A DNA stretch of 64,000 nucleotides, taken from assembly GCF_000372885.1 (NCBI RefSeq), contig NZ_KB889967.1:993117-1057116 (forward strand), in the 5' to 3' direction. A program made the translations under genes and the position numbers. The notes under the pieces were generated by a model that did no database searches, was not told where the DNA came from, and worked only from the letters and a program-made list of their open reading frames with translations. Of this stretch, positions 48,052 to 56,439 are shown piece after piece. The DNA is from Methyloversatilis thermotolerans. Its GTDB lineage: Bacteria; Pseudomonadota; Gammaproteobacteria; Burkholderiales; Rhodocyclaceae. Each line of letters starts with the position of its first letter. Position 1 is the first letter of the stretch.

Positions 48052-49695
48052 TCACATGCCGTTGTAGATCGGCCCTTCCCCGCCTTGCGGTGTCACCCAG
48101 CGGATGTTCTGCGTCGGGTCCTTGATGTCGCAGGTCTTGCAGTGCACGCAGTTCTGGCCATTGATCTGCAGTCGCGGGCCTTCCGCCTCGCGCACGATTT
48201 CGTAGACGCCGGCCGGGCAGTAGCGCTGTTCCGGCGCGTCGTAGGCCGCGAGGTTGACGGTGATGGCGACGGCGGGATCCCGCAGTTGCAGGTGACAGGG
48301 CTGGTCCTCTTCATGATTCGTATTGGACAGGAAGACCGAGGACAGCCGGTCGAAGGTGAGCACGCCATCCGGCTTGGGATAGTCGATCGGGGTACAGGCG
48401 GCGGCCGGTTTCAACTTGGTGTGGTCGGCTTCGTTGCGCAGCGTCCAGGGTACCTGGCCCTTGAACAGCAGTTGTTCCGCGCCATACAGCAACGCGCCCA
48501 GCCGCAGGCCCTTCTTCATGTAGGGCTTGAAGTTGCGGGTGCGATGCAGTTCCTCGCGCAGCCAGCTTGTGCGGAAGGCGGCTGGATAGGCGTCCAGCGT
48601 GTCGCCGGCGCGTCCGGCGGCGATCGCGTCCACCGCCGCTTCGGCAGCCAGCATGCCGCTCTTGATCGCGGCGTGACTGCCCTTGATGCGGGCGGCATTG
48701 AGGAATCCCGCGTCGTCGCCGACCAGCGCGCCGCCCGGAAACACGAGGCGCGGCAGGCTCTGCAGTCCGCCCGCCGCGATCGCACGCGCGCCATAGGACA
48801 GCCGGCGCCCGCCCTCGATGTGGCGGCGGATGGCGGGATGGGTTTTCCAGCGCTGGAACTCCTCGAATGGCGACAGCCAGGGGTTGCTGTAGTCGAGCCC
48901 CACGACATGCCCGAGGGCGACGAGATTGTCTTTCAGGTGATAGATGAAACCGCCGCCATAGGTGGCGTTGTCCATCGGCCAGCCCGCGGTGTGCACCACC
49001 AGGCCGGGCTCGCTGTTCGCCTCCGGCACTTCCCACAATTCCTTGATGCCCAGGCCATAGGTCTGCGGATCGACGCCTTCGCGCAGATTGAAGCGTTCTT
49101 CCAGTTCGCGGCCGAGATGGCCGCGACAGCCTTCGGCGAACAGGGTGTACTTCGCGCGCAGCGCCATGCCGGGCTGGAAATTGGGACCGGGCTGACCGTC
49201 GCGGCCCACACCCATGTCACCGGTGATGACGCCGGCCACGCGGTCGTCCTCGACGATGAGGTTCGCGCCGGCGAAACCGGCAAATACGTCAACGCCCAGC
49301 GCCTCGGCCTGCTCACCGAGCCACTTCACCACATGGCCCAGGCGCACGATGTAATTGCCTTCGTTGCGGAAGCTGTCAGGCAGCAGTGCGTGCGGCGCCG
49401 GCCGCGCGGCCTCGGCCGACAGGAAGAGCACCTCGTCGCGCGCGACCGGCGTGTCCAGCGGCGCGCCCAGCGCCTGCCAGTCGGGCAGCAGTTCGGTCAG
49501 CGCGCGCGGATCCATCACCGCGCCGGACAGGATGTGGGCACCGACTTCGGATGCCTTCTCGATCACGCAGACCGACAGTTCGGTGCCCGACTGCTGCGCA
49601 AGCTGGCGCGCGCGGATGGCGGCGGCCAGACCGGCCGGGCCGGCGCCGACGATGAGGAGGTCGACCTCCATCGATTCACGTTCGATGTCGTTCAT
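48052..49695 (-). CDS. Electron transfer flavoprotein-ubiquinone oxidoreductase
   Basis: 547 residues. N-terminal FAD dinucleotide fold VDLLIVGAGPAGLAAAIRAR, ETF-QO signature segments (GAHILSGAVMDPRAL, FAEGCRGHLGREL), and a C-terminal ferredoxin-like 4Fe-4S site: CPAGVYE plus NCVHCKTCDIKDPTQNI. The enzyme passes electrons from ETF (acyl-CoA, amine and amino-acid dehydrogenases) to the quinone pool at the inner membrane. etfAB are not in this window. Monocistronic by position. Confidence 0.95.
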   Translation of the reverse strand: MNDIERESMEVDLLIVGAGPAGLAAAIRARQLAQQSGTELSVCVIEKASEVGAHILSGAVMDPRALTELLPDWQALGAPLDTPVARDEVLFLSAEAARPAPHALLPDSFRNEGNYIVRLGHVVKWLGEQAEALGVDVFAGFAGANLIVEDDRVAGVITGDMGVGRDGQPGPNFQPGMALRAKYTLFAEGCRGHLGRELEERFNLREGVDPQTYGLGIKELWEVPEANSEPGLVVHTAGWPMDNATYGGGFIYHLKDNLVALGHVVGLDYSNPWLSPFEEFQRWKTHPAIRRHIEGGRRLSYGARAIAAGGLQSLPRLVFPGGALVGDDAGFLNAARIKGSHAAIKSGMLAAEAAVDAIAAGRAGDTLDAYPAAFRTSWLREELHRTRNFKPYMKKGLRLGALLYGAEQLLFKGQVPWTLRNEADHTKLKPAAACTPIDYPKPDGVLTFDRLSSVFLSNTNHEEDQPCHLQLRDPAVAITVNLAAYDAPEQRYCPAGVYEIVREAEGPRLQINGQNCVHCKTCDIKDPTQNIRWVTPQGGEGPIYNGM

Positions 49696-49870
49696 GGGCT
49701 GCTTTCAGACAAGAATGGCCGGCCGAGACCTCGCAGGTTCGCCGGAAACAGCCGCAATTGTCGCCCATCGGGCGCGCCGGCGCGCAGTGGCCGGCCGGCA
49801 TGACAGGATTCCGTCCGGTTCTCGACCGGTGCCGTGTGCCCGCCGGGTTTCCGCCCGGCCGGCCGGTGCG

Positions 49871-50734
49871 TCAGGACTTGCCGCCCGCTCGCGCGAAAAT
49901 GCCGGCCACCGCGTCCTGCAGATCGGCCGGCAATACGACGATCTTGGCGTTCGGCGATTCGCCCAGCTTGTTCAACGCCGCGATGTACTTTTCGCCGAGC
50001 AAATACATCATCGGCAACTGCTGTTCGCCGAGCGAAACAGTGACGCGGCGTATCGATTCCGCGCTGGCTTCGGCCAGCGTCACCTGCGCGGCCGCATCGC
50101 GCTTGGCCGATTCCAGCCGCGCCTCGGCTTCCAGAATCATGGACTGCTTCTGCCCCTCGGCGCGCGTCACCATGGCCTTGCGCTCGCGCTCCGCGCTGGC
50201 CTGCTGTTCCATCGCGCGCTGCATGGAATCGGACGGATTGATGTCCTGGATTTCCACCGACTTCACGGTCAGGCCCCAGTCTATTGCCTCGTCGGCGATG
50301 CTCTCGCGCAGACGCACCTTGATCTTGTCGCGACTGGACAGCGCCTGGTCGAGATCCATTTCGCCGACGATGGAACGCAGCGTGGTCATGATGAGATTGC
50401 GGATGGCCTCGGAAAAGTCGGTCACGCCATATGCCGCCTTCACCGGGTCGGTCACCTTGATGAAGGCGACCGCATTGGTGCGGATGACCGCGTTGTCGCG
50501 CGTGATCACCTCCTGCTCCTGCACGTCGAGGATGATGTCCTTGGTCACCATCTTGTAGGCGACATCGTCGACATACGGAATGATGACGCGCAGGCCGGGC
50601 AGCAGCGTGCCCTGGTACTTGCCCAGCCGCTGCACGATCCACTCCTCGCCCTGCGGCACGATGCGCAGGCCCTTGGCCAGCGTGATGGCGATGAAGACCA
50701 GTATCGCGACGGCAACGACCAGACCTGCATTCAT
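49871..50734 (-). CDS. SPFH/stomatin-like membrane protease-associated protein
   Basis: 287 residues from the ATG at 50734 (complement), which overlaps the nfeD-type gene. One N-terminal membrane helix (3-22) precedes the SPFH/band 7 domain (GLRIVPQGEEWIVQRLGKYQ, DVQEQEVITRDNAVI) and a long coiled-coil-prone helix rich in Ala/Glu (about 185-245). QmcA/stomatin-like proteins form membrane microdomain cages; they are typically paired with NfeD, as here. Confidence 0.9.
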   Translation of the reverse strand: MNAGLVVAVAILVFIAITLAKGLRIVPQGEEWIVQRLGKYQGTLLPGLRVIIPYVDDVAYKMVTKDIILDVQEQEVITRDNAVIRTNAVAFIKVTDPVKAAYGVTDFSEAIRNLIMTTLRSIVGEMDLDQALSSRDKIKVRLRESIADEAIDWGLTVKSVEIQDINPSDSMQRAMEQQASAERERKAMVTRAEGQKQSMILEAEARLESAKRDAAAQVTLAEASAESIRRVTVSLGEQQLPMMYLLGEKYIAALNKLGESPNAKIVVLPADLQDAVAGIFARAGGKS

Positions 50735-51192
50735 GCGTGTTCTCCCCGGGAGTGGTGTATGCGGGCAACCTTGAGCAGCGACCCTTCGATCGCCGCCACC
50801 TTGACGCGCTCGCCGGCGGCCAGCGGCTCGTCGGCGATGCAGTCCCACAGGTCGGCGCCAAGCAGAGGTTTCTGGAACCGCACCTGGCCCCGTCCGAAGG
50901 CGGCGATGTCACGCGTGAGCAGCCCGATCTCGCCGAGCACGTCGCCGGACGAGGTGCCGGCCAGCGTGCGCGCGCGACTGTTGCGGAACACGCGGAACCA
51001 CAGCACAAGCAGCGCGCACGACGTGGCGCTCCAGATCAGAAGCTGGGCCACCAGTGACAGAGCGGGTATCAGCGCCAGCAAAAGGGCGACGCCGAGCGCG
51101 CCGACGCCGAACCACAGCAGCACCATGCCGGGCGCGGTAATTTCTATCGCGATCAGTGCCAGGCCGATGACCAGCCAGTACCACCATTCCAT
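50731..51192 (-). CDS. NfeD family membrane protein
   Basis: 153 residues. Membrane segments at about 4-24, 28-46 and 49-67 are followed by a C-terminal OB-fold NfeD domain (LLGEIG-like GEIGLLTRDIAAFGRGQVRF, ERVKVAAIEGSLLKV). Short-type NfeD without the ClpP-like protease domain. Works with the downstream SPFH protein, with which it overlaps by 4 bases. Confidence 0.9.
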   Translation of the reverse strand: MEWWYWLVIGLALIAIEITAPGMVLLWFGVGALGVALLLALIPALSLVAQLLIWSATSCALLVLWFRVFRNSRARTLAGTSSGDVLGEIGLLTRDIAAFGRGQVRFQKPLLGADLWDCIADEPLAAGERVKVAAIEGSLLKVARIHHSRGEHA

Positions 51193-51219
51193 GTGCGGCT
51201 CCCTTGCGCGGTGCGTTGT

Positions 51220-52149
51220 TCAGGCCCGGGCGATGCAGTCGCCCAGCGCCATCAGGTGAGCGGCCACCGCGCCGCCGATGGCCGGCAGGCCGTAGCCGCC
51301 TTCCAGGGTCGACACGATGCGCCCGTCCCCGTGGGCTTCGGCGACGTCGCGCAGTTCGTGCGTGAGCCAGCGGTAATCCGCAGGTTCCAGTTCGATCTGC
51401 GCCAGCGGGTCGCCGCGCAATGCATCGAAACCCGCCGACACGAACACCATCTGCGGACGGAAGCTGCGCAGCCGAGGCAGCGCGTCTGACCACAGCGCGC
51501 GAAAGGCAGCGGAACCCTCGCCCGCCTGCAAGCGCAGTGGAATATAGCCGGAACGCTCGGGAAAGTCGCCGCGCGGATAGTAGGGATGCTGGAAACTGTC
51601 CGCCATGAGCACGCGGGCGTCGCGCCGGAACATGAGTTCGGTGCCATTGCCGCGGTGTACGTCGAAATCGGCGATGACGATGCGTTCCAGTCCGTGCGCG
51701 GCCATGGCGTGCGCGGCACCGACCGCGACATTGCCGTAGATGCAGAAACCCATCGCGTCGCCGGGCTTCGCGTGGTGGCCCGGCGGTCTCGTGGCGCAGA
51801 AGGCCGAGCGGGCCTGCCCGCTCATGATCAGGTCGACCGCATGCACCACGGCACCGGCGGCGCGCTGTGCCGCCGCCAGGCTTCCAGGCGACATATAGGT
51901 GTCGTTCTCGAGGCGGTAGACGCCGCTGGCGGGCGCCACGCGCTCCACCTCGTCCAGATAGGCGGCGGTATGCACGCGCTCGAGCTGGGCGCGCGTCACC
52001 CGGGGCGCGTCGACCCGGCGCCAACTGCGGTCCAGACCCAGCCTGCCCAGCTCTGCCATGACCGCCTCCAGGCGCGCGGGAGATTCGGGATGGCGCTCTC
52101 CGGGCTGATGGGCGAGGCAGTCAGGGTGGGAAATCAGTATGCAGCTCAT
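51220..52149 (-). CDS. Histone deacetylase-like/acetoin utilization family deacetylase
   Basis: 309 residues from the ATG at 52149 (complement), MSCILISHPDCLAHQPGERH. Class II HDAC-like zinc amidohydrolase: RPPGHHAKPGDAMGFCIYGN (active-site HH), DFDVHRGNGTE (D and H zinc ligands), VSAGFDALRGDPLA and LEGGYGL. Bacterial members deacylate acetylpolyamines or acetyl-lysine; the exact substrate is not deducible. Lies 27 bp downstream of... the nfeD gene's upstream side on the same strand, so co-transcription is possible. Confidence 0.9.
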   Translation of the reverse strand: MSCILISHPDCLAHQPGERHPESPARLEAVMAELGRLGLDRSWRRVDAPRVTRAQLERVHTAAYLDEVERVAPASGVYRLENDTYMSPGSLAAAQRAAGAVVHAVDLIMSGQARSAFCATRPPGHHAKPGDAMGFCIYGNVAVGAAHAMAAHGLERIVIADFDVHRGNGTELMFRRDARVLMADSFQHPYYPRGDFPERSGYIPLRLQAGEGSAAFRALWSDALPRLRSFRPQMVFVSAGFDALRGDPLAQIELEPADYRWLTHELRDVAEAHGDGRIVSTLEGGYGLPAIGGAVAAHLMALGDCIARA

Positions 52150-52258
52150 CGCTGCAGTGTAGAGGCAGATGCAGCGGACGAGAAAATGCCGGAGCACCGA
52201 CCGGCGCTCCGGCGTGAGCCCGCCCTGCGGTATCGGCGGGCGTGAGCGGGCAGCAGGC

Positions 52259-52456
52259 TTACTTCTTCTGCGATGCCTTGGCTTTCTCGTAGTTCAGCAT
52301 TTCATCGGGGGTGATATGGCCGTCACGGTCCACATCCATCTTGACCCAGTCTCGGGCCAGTTCCGGCTGGCCGCCGTCGGCCTTCCGGGTATCTGCAGCG
52401 TGGACGGAGGCTGCCATCAGGGCGAAGGCAGCAAACACGGGCGCGATCTTGTGCAT
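52259..52456 (-). CDS. Small exported EF-hand protein, copy 1
   Basis: 65 residues from the ATG at 52456 (complement), with GAGGAGTT upstream. A signal peptide (1-20, ending SVHAAD) is followed by one EF-hand calcium loop DVDRDGHITPDE. ELARDWVKMD precedes it. Nearly the same length and layout as the neighbouring protein at 52656-52853, so the pair is a tandem duplication. Probably periplasmic calcium binding; role unknown. Confidence 0.75.
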   Translation of the reverse strand: MHKIAPVFAAFALMAASVHAADTRKADGGQPELARDWVKMDVDRDGHITPDEMLNYEKAKASQKK

Positions 52457-52580
52457 GGCGAACTCCTCAATGGTCAACAAGGTTGAAAGCGCGCACTGGT
52501 GCGACAAAAAGCTTTTTGCTTAGCGCACTCATGAACGCATCGCATTGACCGAAGACCGTCCCGCCAGGTTCCGCGCGCCG

Positions 52581-52610
52581 AAAAAAAACAAGCCCCGCTC
52601 GTGGCGGGGC
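52581..52610 (-). terminator. Rho-independent terminator
   Basis: On the minus strand GCCCCGCC-ACGA-GCGGGGC is followed by TTG and a run of eight T. It lies directly downstream of the EF-hand gene at 52656-52853 and separates it from its paralogue. Confidence 0.88.
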
Positions 52611-52655
52611 CGTTCATCGCGACCCGGCACGGTCGGCCGGGCCTGCGCGCGTCGA

Positions 52656-52853
52656 TCACTTCTTGGATTCGGCGCGCTTCTTTTCCCAGTTCACCATTTC
52701 GTCCGGAGTGATGAAACCATCCTTGTTGGCATCCATTTCGACCCAGTCGCGGGCCAGTTCGGGTTTTTCCGACGAGGCGGGCTTCTTCGCATCGGCCGCC
52801 AGGACCGGAGCGCTCAGCAGGGCGAGCGCGCAGAGCAGTGCAGTTCTTTTCAT
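52656..52853 (-). CDS. Small exported EF-hand protein, copy 2
   Basis: 65 residues from the ATG at 52853 (complement); GGAG lies 9 bases upstream, whereas an alternative ATG at 52862 would abut it. Signal peptide about 1-19 (ending PVLAAD). EF-hand loop DANKDGFITPDE after ELARDWVEMD, and a charged C terminus. Parallel to copy 1. A strong terminator follows, so it is expressed as its own unit. Confidence 0.78.
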   Translation of the reverse strand: MKRTALLCALALLSAPVLAADAKKPASSEKPELARDWVEMDANKDGFITPDEMVNWEKKRAESKK

Positions 52854-53058
52854 GGTGACCATCTCCTCTTGGCCGGTCGCTCACATGGCAACCGTGCGCA
52901 CACTATCGGTGATTGCAACCCGCGGCTGACAGGGGCGAAATCCCGCAAACATATGGGAACCCGTCCCGACCCGGGCGAGGGCGCATGCGCAGCACGGGAT
53001 GATTTCCCGATGGTCTTCGCATTACGATGCCCGATCCCCAATCTTCCGGATCGCTCGC

Positions 53059-54411
53059 ATGAGTCTGCGCTTCAGACTCACCCTGATCATCGGGTCGCTG
53101 ATGACCCTCCTCGTCGTGGCCGACAGTGTCCGGCGCCTGTATGACGCCCAGGACGATGCGGTGGCCGAAATCAATTCCGTCGCACGGCTGGCGCAGGCCC
53201 TGCTGCCCAGCGTGCTGTCGCCCGCGCCCCCGGGTGTGACGGCGGAAGCCCTGCTCGGACGCATCGAGCTCACGCGCGAACTCAGTCATCTGCGCCATCT
53301 CACGGTCGAGGTGCACGCGCTGTCCGGCCAGGTGGTACTCACCTCGCGCCCGGACGCGAGCGGCAACGAAAGCATTCCGCTGGGCTGGCTGGAACAGCGT
53401 CTGCGCAGTCTGCCGCCGCTGCGCAAGGACATCTACATGTCAGGTCGGGTGATCGGTTACTACCTGCTGGTGCCCAATGCAGACGACGAGCTGGCCGAGA
53501 TCTGGGACGACTACATCAAGCAGACCACCATGGTGGCCGCCATCGGACTGATCGCATGCATCATGGTGTTCTGGGCAGTGGGCCGCGCATTGCAGCCGCT
53601 GGACCGCGTGATGCAGGCTCTGCGCTCGATCGGCGAGGGGCGGCTGGAGGCGCGCCTGGAAAACGTCGGTCCGGGCGATCTGGCGCCGTTGTCGGCGTCG
53701 TTCAACAATATGGCGGCGGAACTGGAAATCGCCGTGGCCGAGCGCGCGCGGCTGCTGCGCAAGCTCATCACGCACGAAGAGGAAATCCGCCAGTCGCTGG
53801 CGCGCGATCTGCACGACGAACTGAGTCCCTATCTGGTGGCCATCCATCCGCACGCGCGGCTGCTCGCCGCCGCCTGCGCCGACAAGCCGGAACTGGCCGA
53901 ACATCGCGAGGCGGCGCACTGGATGTCGGAACAGGTCGGCCATCTTCTGCGCCTTGTGCGCAATCTGCTGGAACATCTGCGGCCGCCCGACATCGAGGAA
54001 CTGGGGCTGCGTCACGCATTGCAGGAACTGTGCACCCAGCGTGGCTGCGCTTCCGACCCGGCCCAGGTGGCGCTGCGCATCGACCCGGATCTGAGCGAGC
54101 TGTCGTCGATGCACGACATCACGCTGTATCGCATCGTGCAGGAGTGCCTGACCAATACGGTCAAGCATGCGCGATGCACCCGCATCGACATCGCTCTGCG
54201 CATCGATCGCGCGGCACAGCGGGTCATCCTCGAGGTGACCGACGATGGCGAACCGATGCCGAACAGTCTGCCGGAAAGCGGCTTCGGGCTGGTCGGCATG
54301 CGCGAACGCGCGCTCGCGCTGGGCGGCGATTGCCGCGCCGGCCCGCGCGCCGAGGGCGGCTGGAGGGTCAGCGCCTGGCTTCCACTGAAAACATCGCTAC
54401 AGGAAGATTGA
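53059..54411 (+). CDS. Sensor histidine kinase, NarX/UhpB (HisKA_3) type
   Basis: 450 residues from the ATG at 53059. TM1 about 5-22, a periplasmic sensor region about 25-155, TM2 about 158-176 and HAMP about 175-227. The HisKA_3 domain has phospho-acceptor H252 in ARDLHDELSPYL, and the ATPase domain has N box QECLTNTVKHA and G box GFGLVGMRERA. It phosphorylates the regulator encoded next (1-bp gap). Signal unknown; the layout recalls MoxY-type kinases of methylotrophs but that is only a suggestion. Confidence 0.9.
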   Translation: MSLRFRLTLIIGSLMTLLVVADSVRRLYDAQDDAVAEINSVARLAQALLPSVLSPAPPGVTAEALLGRIELTRELSHLRHLTVEVHALSGQVVLTSRPDASGNESIPLGWLEQRLRSLPPLRKDIYMSGRVIGYYLLVPNADDELAEIWDDYIKQTTMVAAIGLIACIMVFWAVGRALQPLDRVMQALRSIGEGRLEARLENVGPGDLAPLSASFNNMAAELEIAVAERARLLRKLITHEEEIRQSLARDLHDELSPYLVAIHPHARLLAAACADKPELAEHREAAHWMSEQVGHLLRLVRNLLEHLRPPDIEELGLRHALQELCTQRGCASDPAQVALRIDPDLSELSSMHDITLYRIVQECLTNTVKHARCTRIDIALRIDRAAQRVILEVTDDGEPMPNSLPESGFGLVGMRERALALGGDCRAGPRAEGGWRVSAWLPLKTSLQED

Positions 54412-54412
54412 C

Positions 54413-55087
54413 ATGTCATCGAACCATCCGATCCGCGTCCTGCTGGTTGACGATCACGCCGTCGTGCGGGCCGGCTACCGCCGCTTCCTCGAACACAGCC
54501 GCATGATGGAAGTGGTGGGCGAAGCCGGTACCGCGGACGAGGCCTACCAGTTGTTCCGCCTGATGAAGCCGGACGTGGTGGTGATGGACATATCGCTGCC
54601 CGGGCCGAGCGGCATCGAGGCGGCCCGCCGCATGCTGGCGCTCGACGGCCGCGCCCGCGTGCTCATGTTCTCGATGCACGCGCAGCCGGCTTTCGCGCGA
54701 CAGGCGCTGGAAGCCGGCGCGATCGGCTTCCTGACCAAGGACACCGAGCCGGATGCACTCGTGCAGGCGGTGCTCGCGGCCGCCCAGGGGCGCCGTACGC
54801 TCAGTCCGCGCGTGGCCGAACAACTGGCGCTGCACAATGTGATGCCGGACGAGCGCCGGCTCGATGTGCTGACGCCGCGCGAATTCGAAATCTGCCGCCT
54901 GCTGCTGGCCGGCATGACGCTCGAGGAAATTGCCGAGGCGCTCAAGCTGAGCCCGAAAACCATTTCCAACCGCATGAGCGAAATCCGGCAGAAGCTCGAT
55001 GTGCGCAGCGATGTGGAACTGGTCCGGCTGGCGAGCGCTGCCGGACTGGTGCCCTGGGCCGCCAAGCCGGGCGAGCCGACGAACTGA
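54413..55087 (+). CDS. Response regulator, NarL/LuxR type
   Basis: 224 residues. Receiver with acidic pocket D13-D14, phospho-acceptor D59 (VVVMDIS) and the lysine in FLTKDTEPDA. C-terminal LuxR/NarL HTH: LTPREFEICRLLLAGMTLEE, then SPKTISNRMSEIRQKL. Paired with the kinase just upstream as a two-component system; targets not evident, though adjacent gene control is common. Confidence 0.92.
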   Translation: MSSNHPIRVLLVDDHAVVRAGYRRFLEHSRMMEVVGEAGTADEAYQLFRLMKPDVVVMDISLPGPSGIEAARRMLALDGRARVLMFSMHAQPAFARQALEAGAIGFLTKDTEPDALVQAVLAAAQGRRTLSPRVAEQLALHNVMPDERRLDVLTPREFEICRLLLAGMTLEEIAEALKLSPKTISNRMSEIRQKLDVRSDVELVRLASAAGLVPWAAKPGEPTN

Positions 55088-55123
55088 CCCCTCGCCCGCG
55101 CGCCGGGGTGCGGCGCCGCATGT

Positions 55124-55897
55124 TCAGCCGCGTCGCTGGCGCGCCTGTTCGAACAGGCACACGGTGCCGGCCATCGCCACGTTCAGCGATTCCGCCGAGC
55201 CCGGCATGGGAATGATGATCGCGTCGGTGGCCAGCACGCTGACCGCGGCAGACAGCCCGGCGCCTTCATTGCCGAACAGCCAGGCCACCGGGCCGCGCAG
55301 GTCCAGGTCGTAGAGGCTGGCGCGCGCGTCCAGGCGGGTGGCGACGATGCGTCCCGGATAGTCGCGCAGGCGTGCCGCGACATCGCAATGTTCCTCGATG
55401 CGCAGAGAGAAATGGGCGCCCTGCCCCGCGCGCAATACCTTGGGGCTCCACGCCTGTGCGCAGCCGCGCGTGAGCAGCACGTCGCGCACGCCGGTCGCCC
55501 ACGCCGCGCGCAGCAAGGTGCCCAGATTACCGGTGTCCTGCACCGCGTCGAGCACCAGACAGTCCGCATCGAGCCGCGTCGACTCCGGCCGCGGAATGTC
55601 GATGAGTCCGAGCAAGCCGGCCGGCGTCTCGGCCGGACTCAGTTCGTCGAACAGTGCATCCGGCAGCAGCAATGCGGTCACGCCGTCGGCCGAGCGCAGC
55701 GCCGTCACTTCCGGTTTGTCCAGTGCCCGCTCGGCGACGATGGCGAGCTTGGGACGCACTCCTGCGTCGAGTGCGCTGCGGAACAGGTGCGGCCCGTCGA
55801 TCAGGGTCTCGCCGGCGTCGCGTCGGGCCTGGGACGAGGTTGCGAGACGACGGAGCTGCTTGTACTGCGCGTTGTCGCGCGACTGGATGTGCTTCAT
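55124..55897 (-). CDS. TrmH/SpoU family RNA 2'-O-methyltransferase
   Basis: 257 residues from the ATG at 55897 (complement), MKHIQSRDNAQYKQLRRLA. An N-terminal substrate-binding domain precedes the SPOUT knot with motif 1 VLDAVQDTGNLGTLLRAAWA, motif 2 WLFGNEGAGLS and motif 3 IPMPGSAESLNVAMAGTVCL. Modifies rRNA or tRNA; the exact site is not assignable. The start overlaps the stop of the CopD-like gene by 4 bases. Confidence 0.9.
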   Translation of the reverse strand: MKHIQSRDNAQYKQLRRLATSSQARRDAGETLIDGPHLFRSALDAGVRPKLAIVAERALDKPEVTALRSADGVTALLLPDALFDELSPAETPAGLLGLIDIPRPESTRLDADCLVLDAVQDTGNLGTLLRAAWATGVRDVLLTRGCAQAWSPKVLRAGQGAHFSLRIEEHCDVAARLRDYPGRIVATRLDARASLYDLDLRGPVAWLFGNEGAGLSAAVSVLATDAIIIPMPGSAESLNVAMAGTVCLFEQARQRRG

Positions 55898-56358
55898 CCG
55901 GCCAGCAGTCGGCCCAGCGTCGCCACCGCGATCACGACGAAGCCCAGCGCGGTGTTCAGTCCGACGAGACTGCGTATCTGTCCGAGCGCGGCGCCGCCCG
56001 CCGGCCAGTCGCTCGCCGTGACCGCGCGCGACAGCCGCCGGTAGGGCGCGAAGAACACGTGCATGAAGATGAACATCATGAGCAGGCCGAGACCGAACAT
56101 GATGTGCCAGTGCACCGGTGCCGCCTTCATGCCGACCGCCAGCATCATGGCCAGGCCGGATGCAAGGATGAGCGCCACCATGCCCCACACCAGCGGCAGG
56201 AAGCGCGCGAACACGCCGGCCCACAGCGTCAGCCGCTGTGGCGGTTCGAGCTGTGCGGCCGCCACCGGGCGCAGGCAGACATACGCGAAGAACATGCCGC
56301 CGACCCAGATCACGACGCCGGCGATATGCAGGAAAAGCAGCAGGGGCGAGACGGTCAT
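55894..56358 (-). CDS. CopD-like membrane protein
   Basis: 154 residues with four transmembrane helices. LLLFLHIAGVVIWVGGMFFA, with the helix-1 histidine, and HIMFGLGLLMMFIFMHVFF are typical of CopD-domain proteins of proteobacteria. Heme or copper binding is suggested by the family histidines but is not proven. Overlaps the RNA methyltransferase gene downstream. Confidence 0.78.
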   Translation of the reverse strand: MTVSPLLLFLHIAGVVIWVGGMFFAYVCLRPVAAAQLEPPQRLTLWAGVFARFLPLVWGMVALILASGLAMMLAVGMKAAPVHWHIMFGLGLLMMFIFMHVFFAPYRRLSRAVTASDWPAGGAALGQIRSLVGLNTALGFVVIAVATLGRLLAG

Positions 56359-56439
56359 GGCAGGCGGACGGACGCGGAGGATGAGCGACAGAAGGCCCGC
56401 ATGTCGCAGGACACGCGGGCCTGGCGATTATAAGCGGCC

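Noticed and set aside
49696-49870. GC-rich palindromic patches between the ETF-QO and SPFH genes as terminators
   Set aside because: GGCCGGCC-type palindromes are frequent here by composition, and no stem with a following T-run could be defined.
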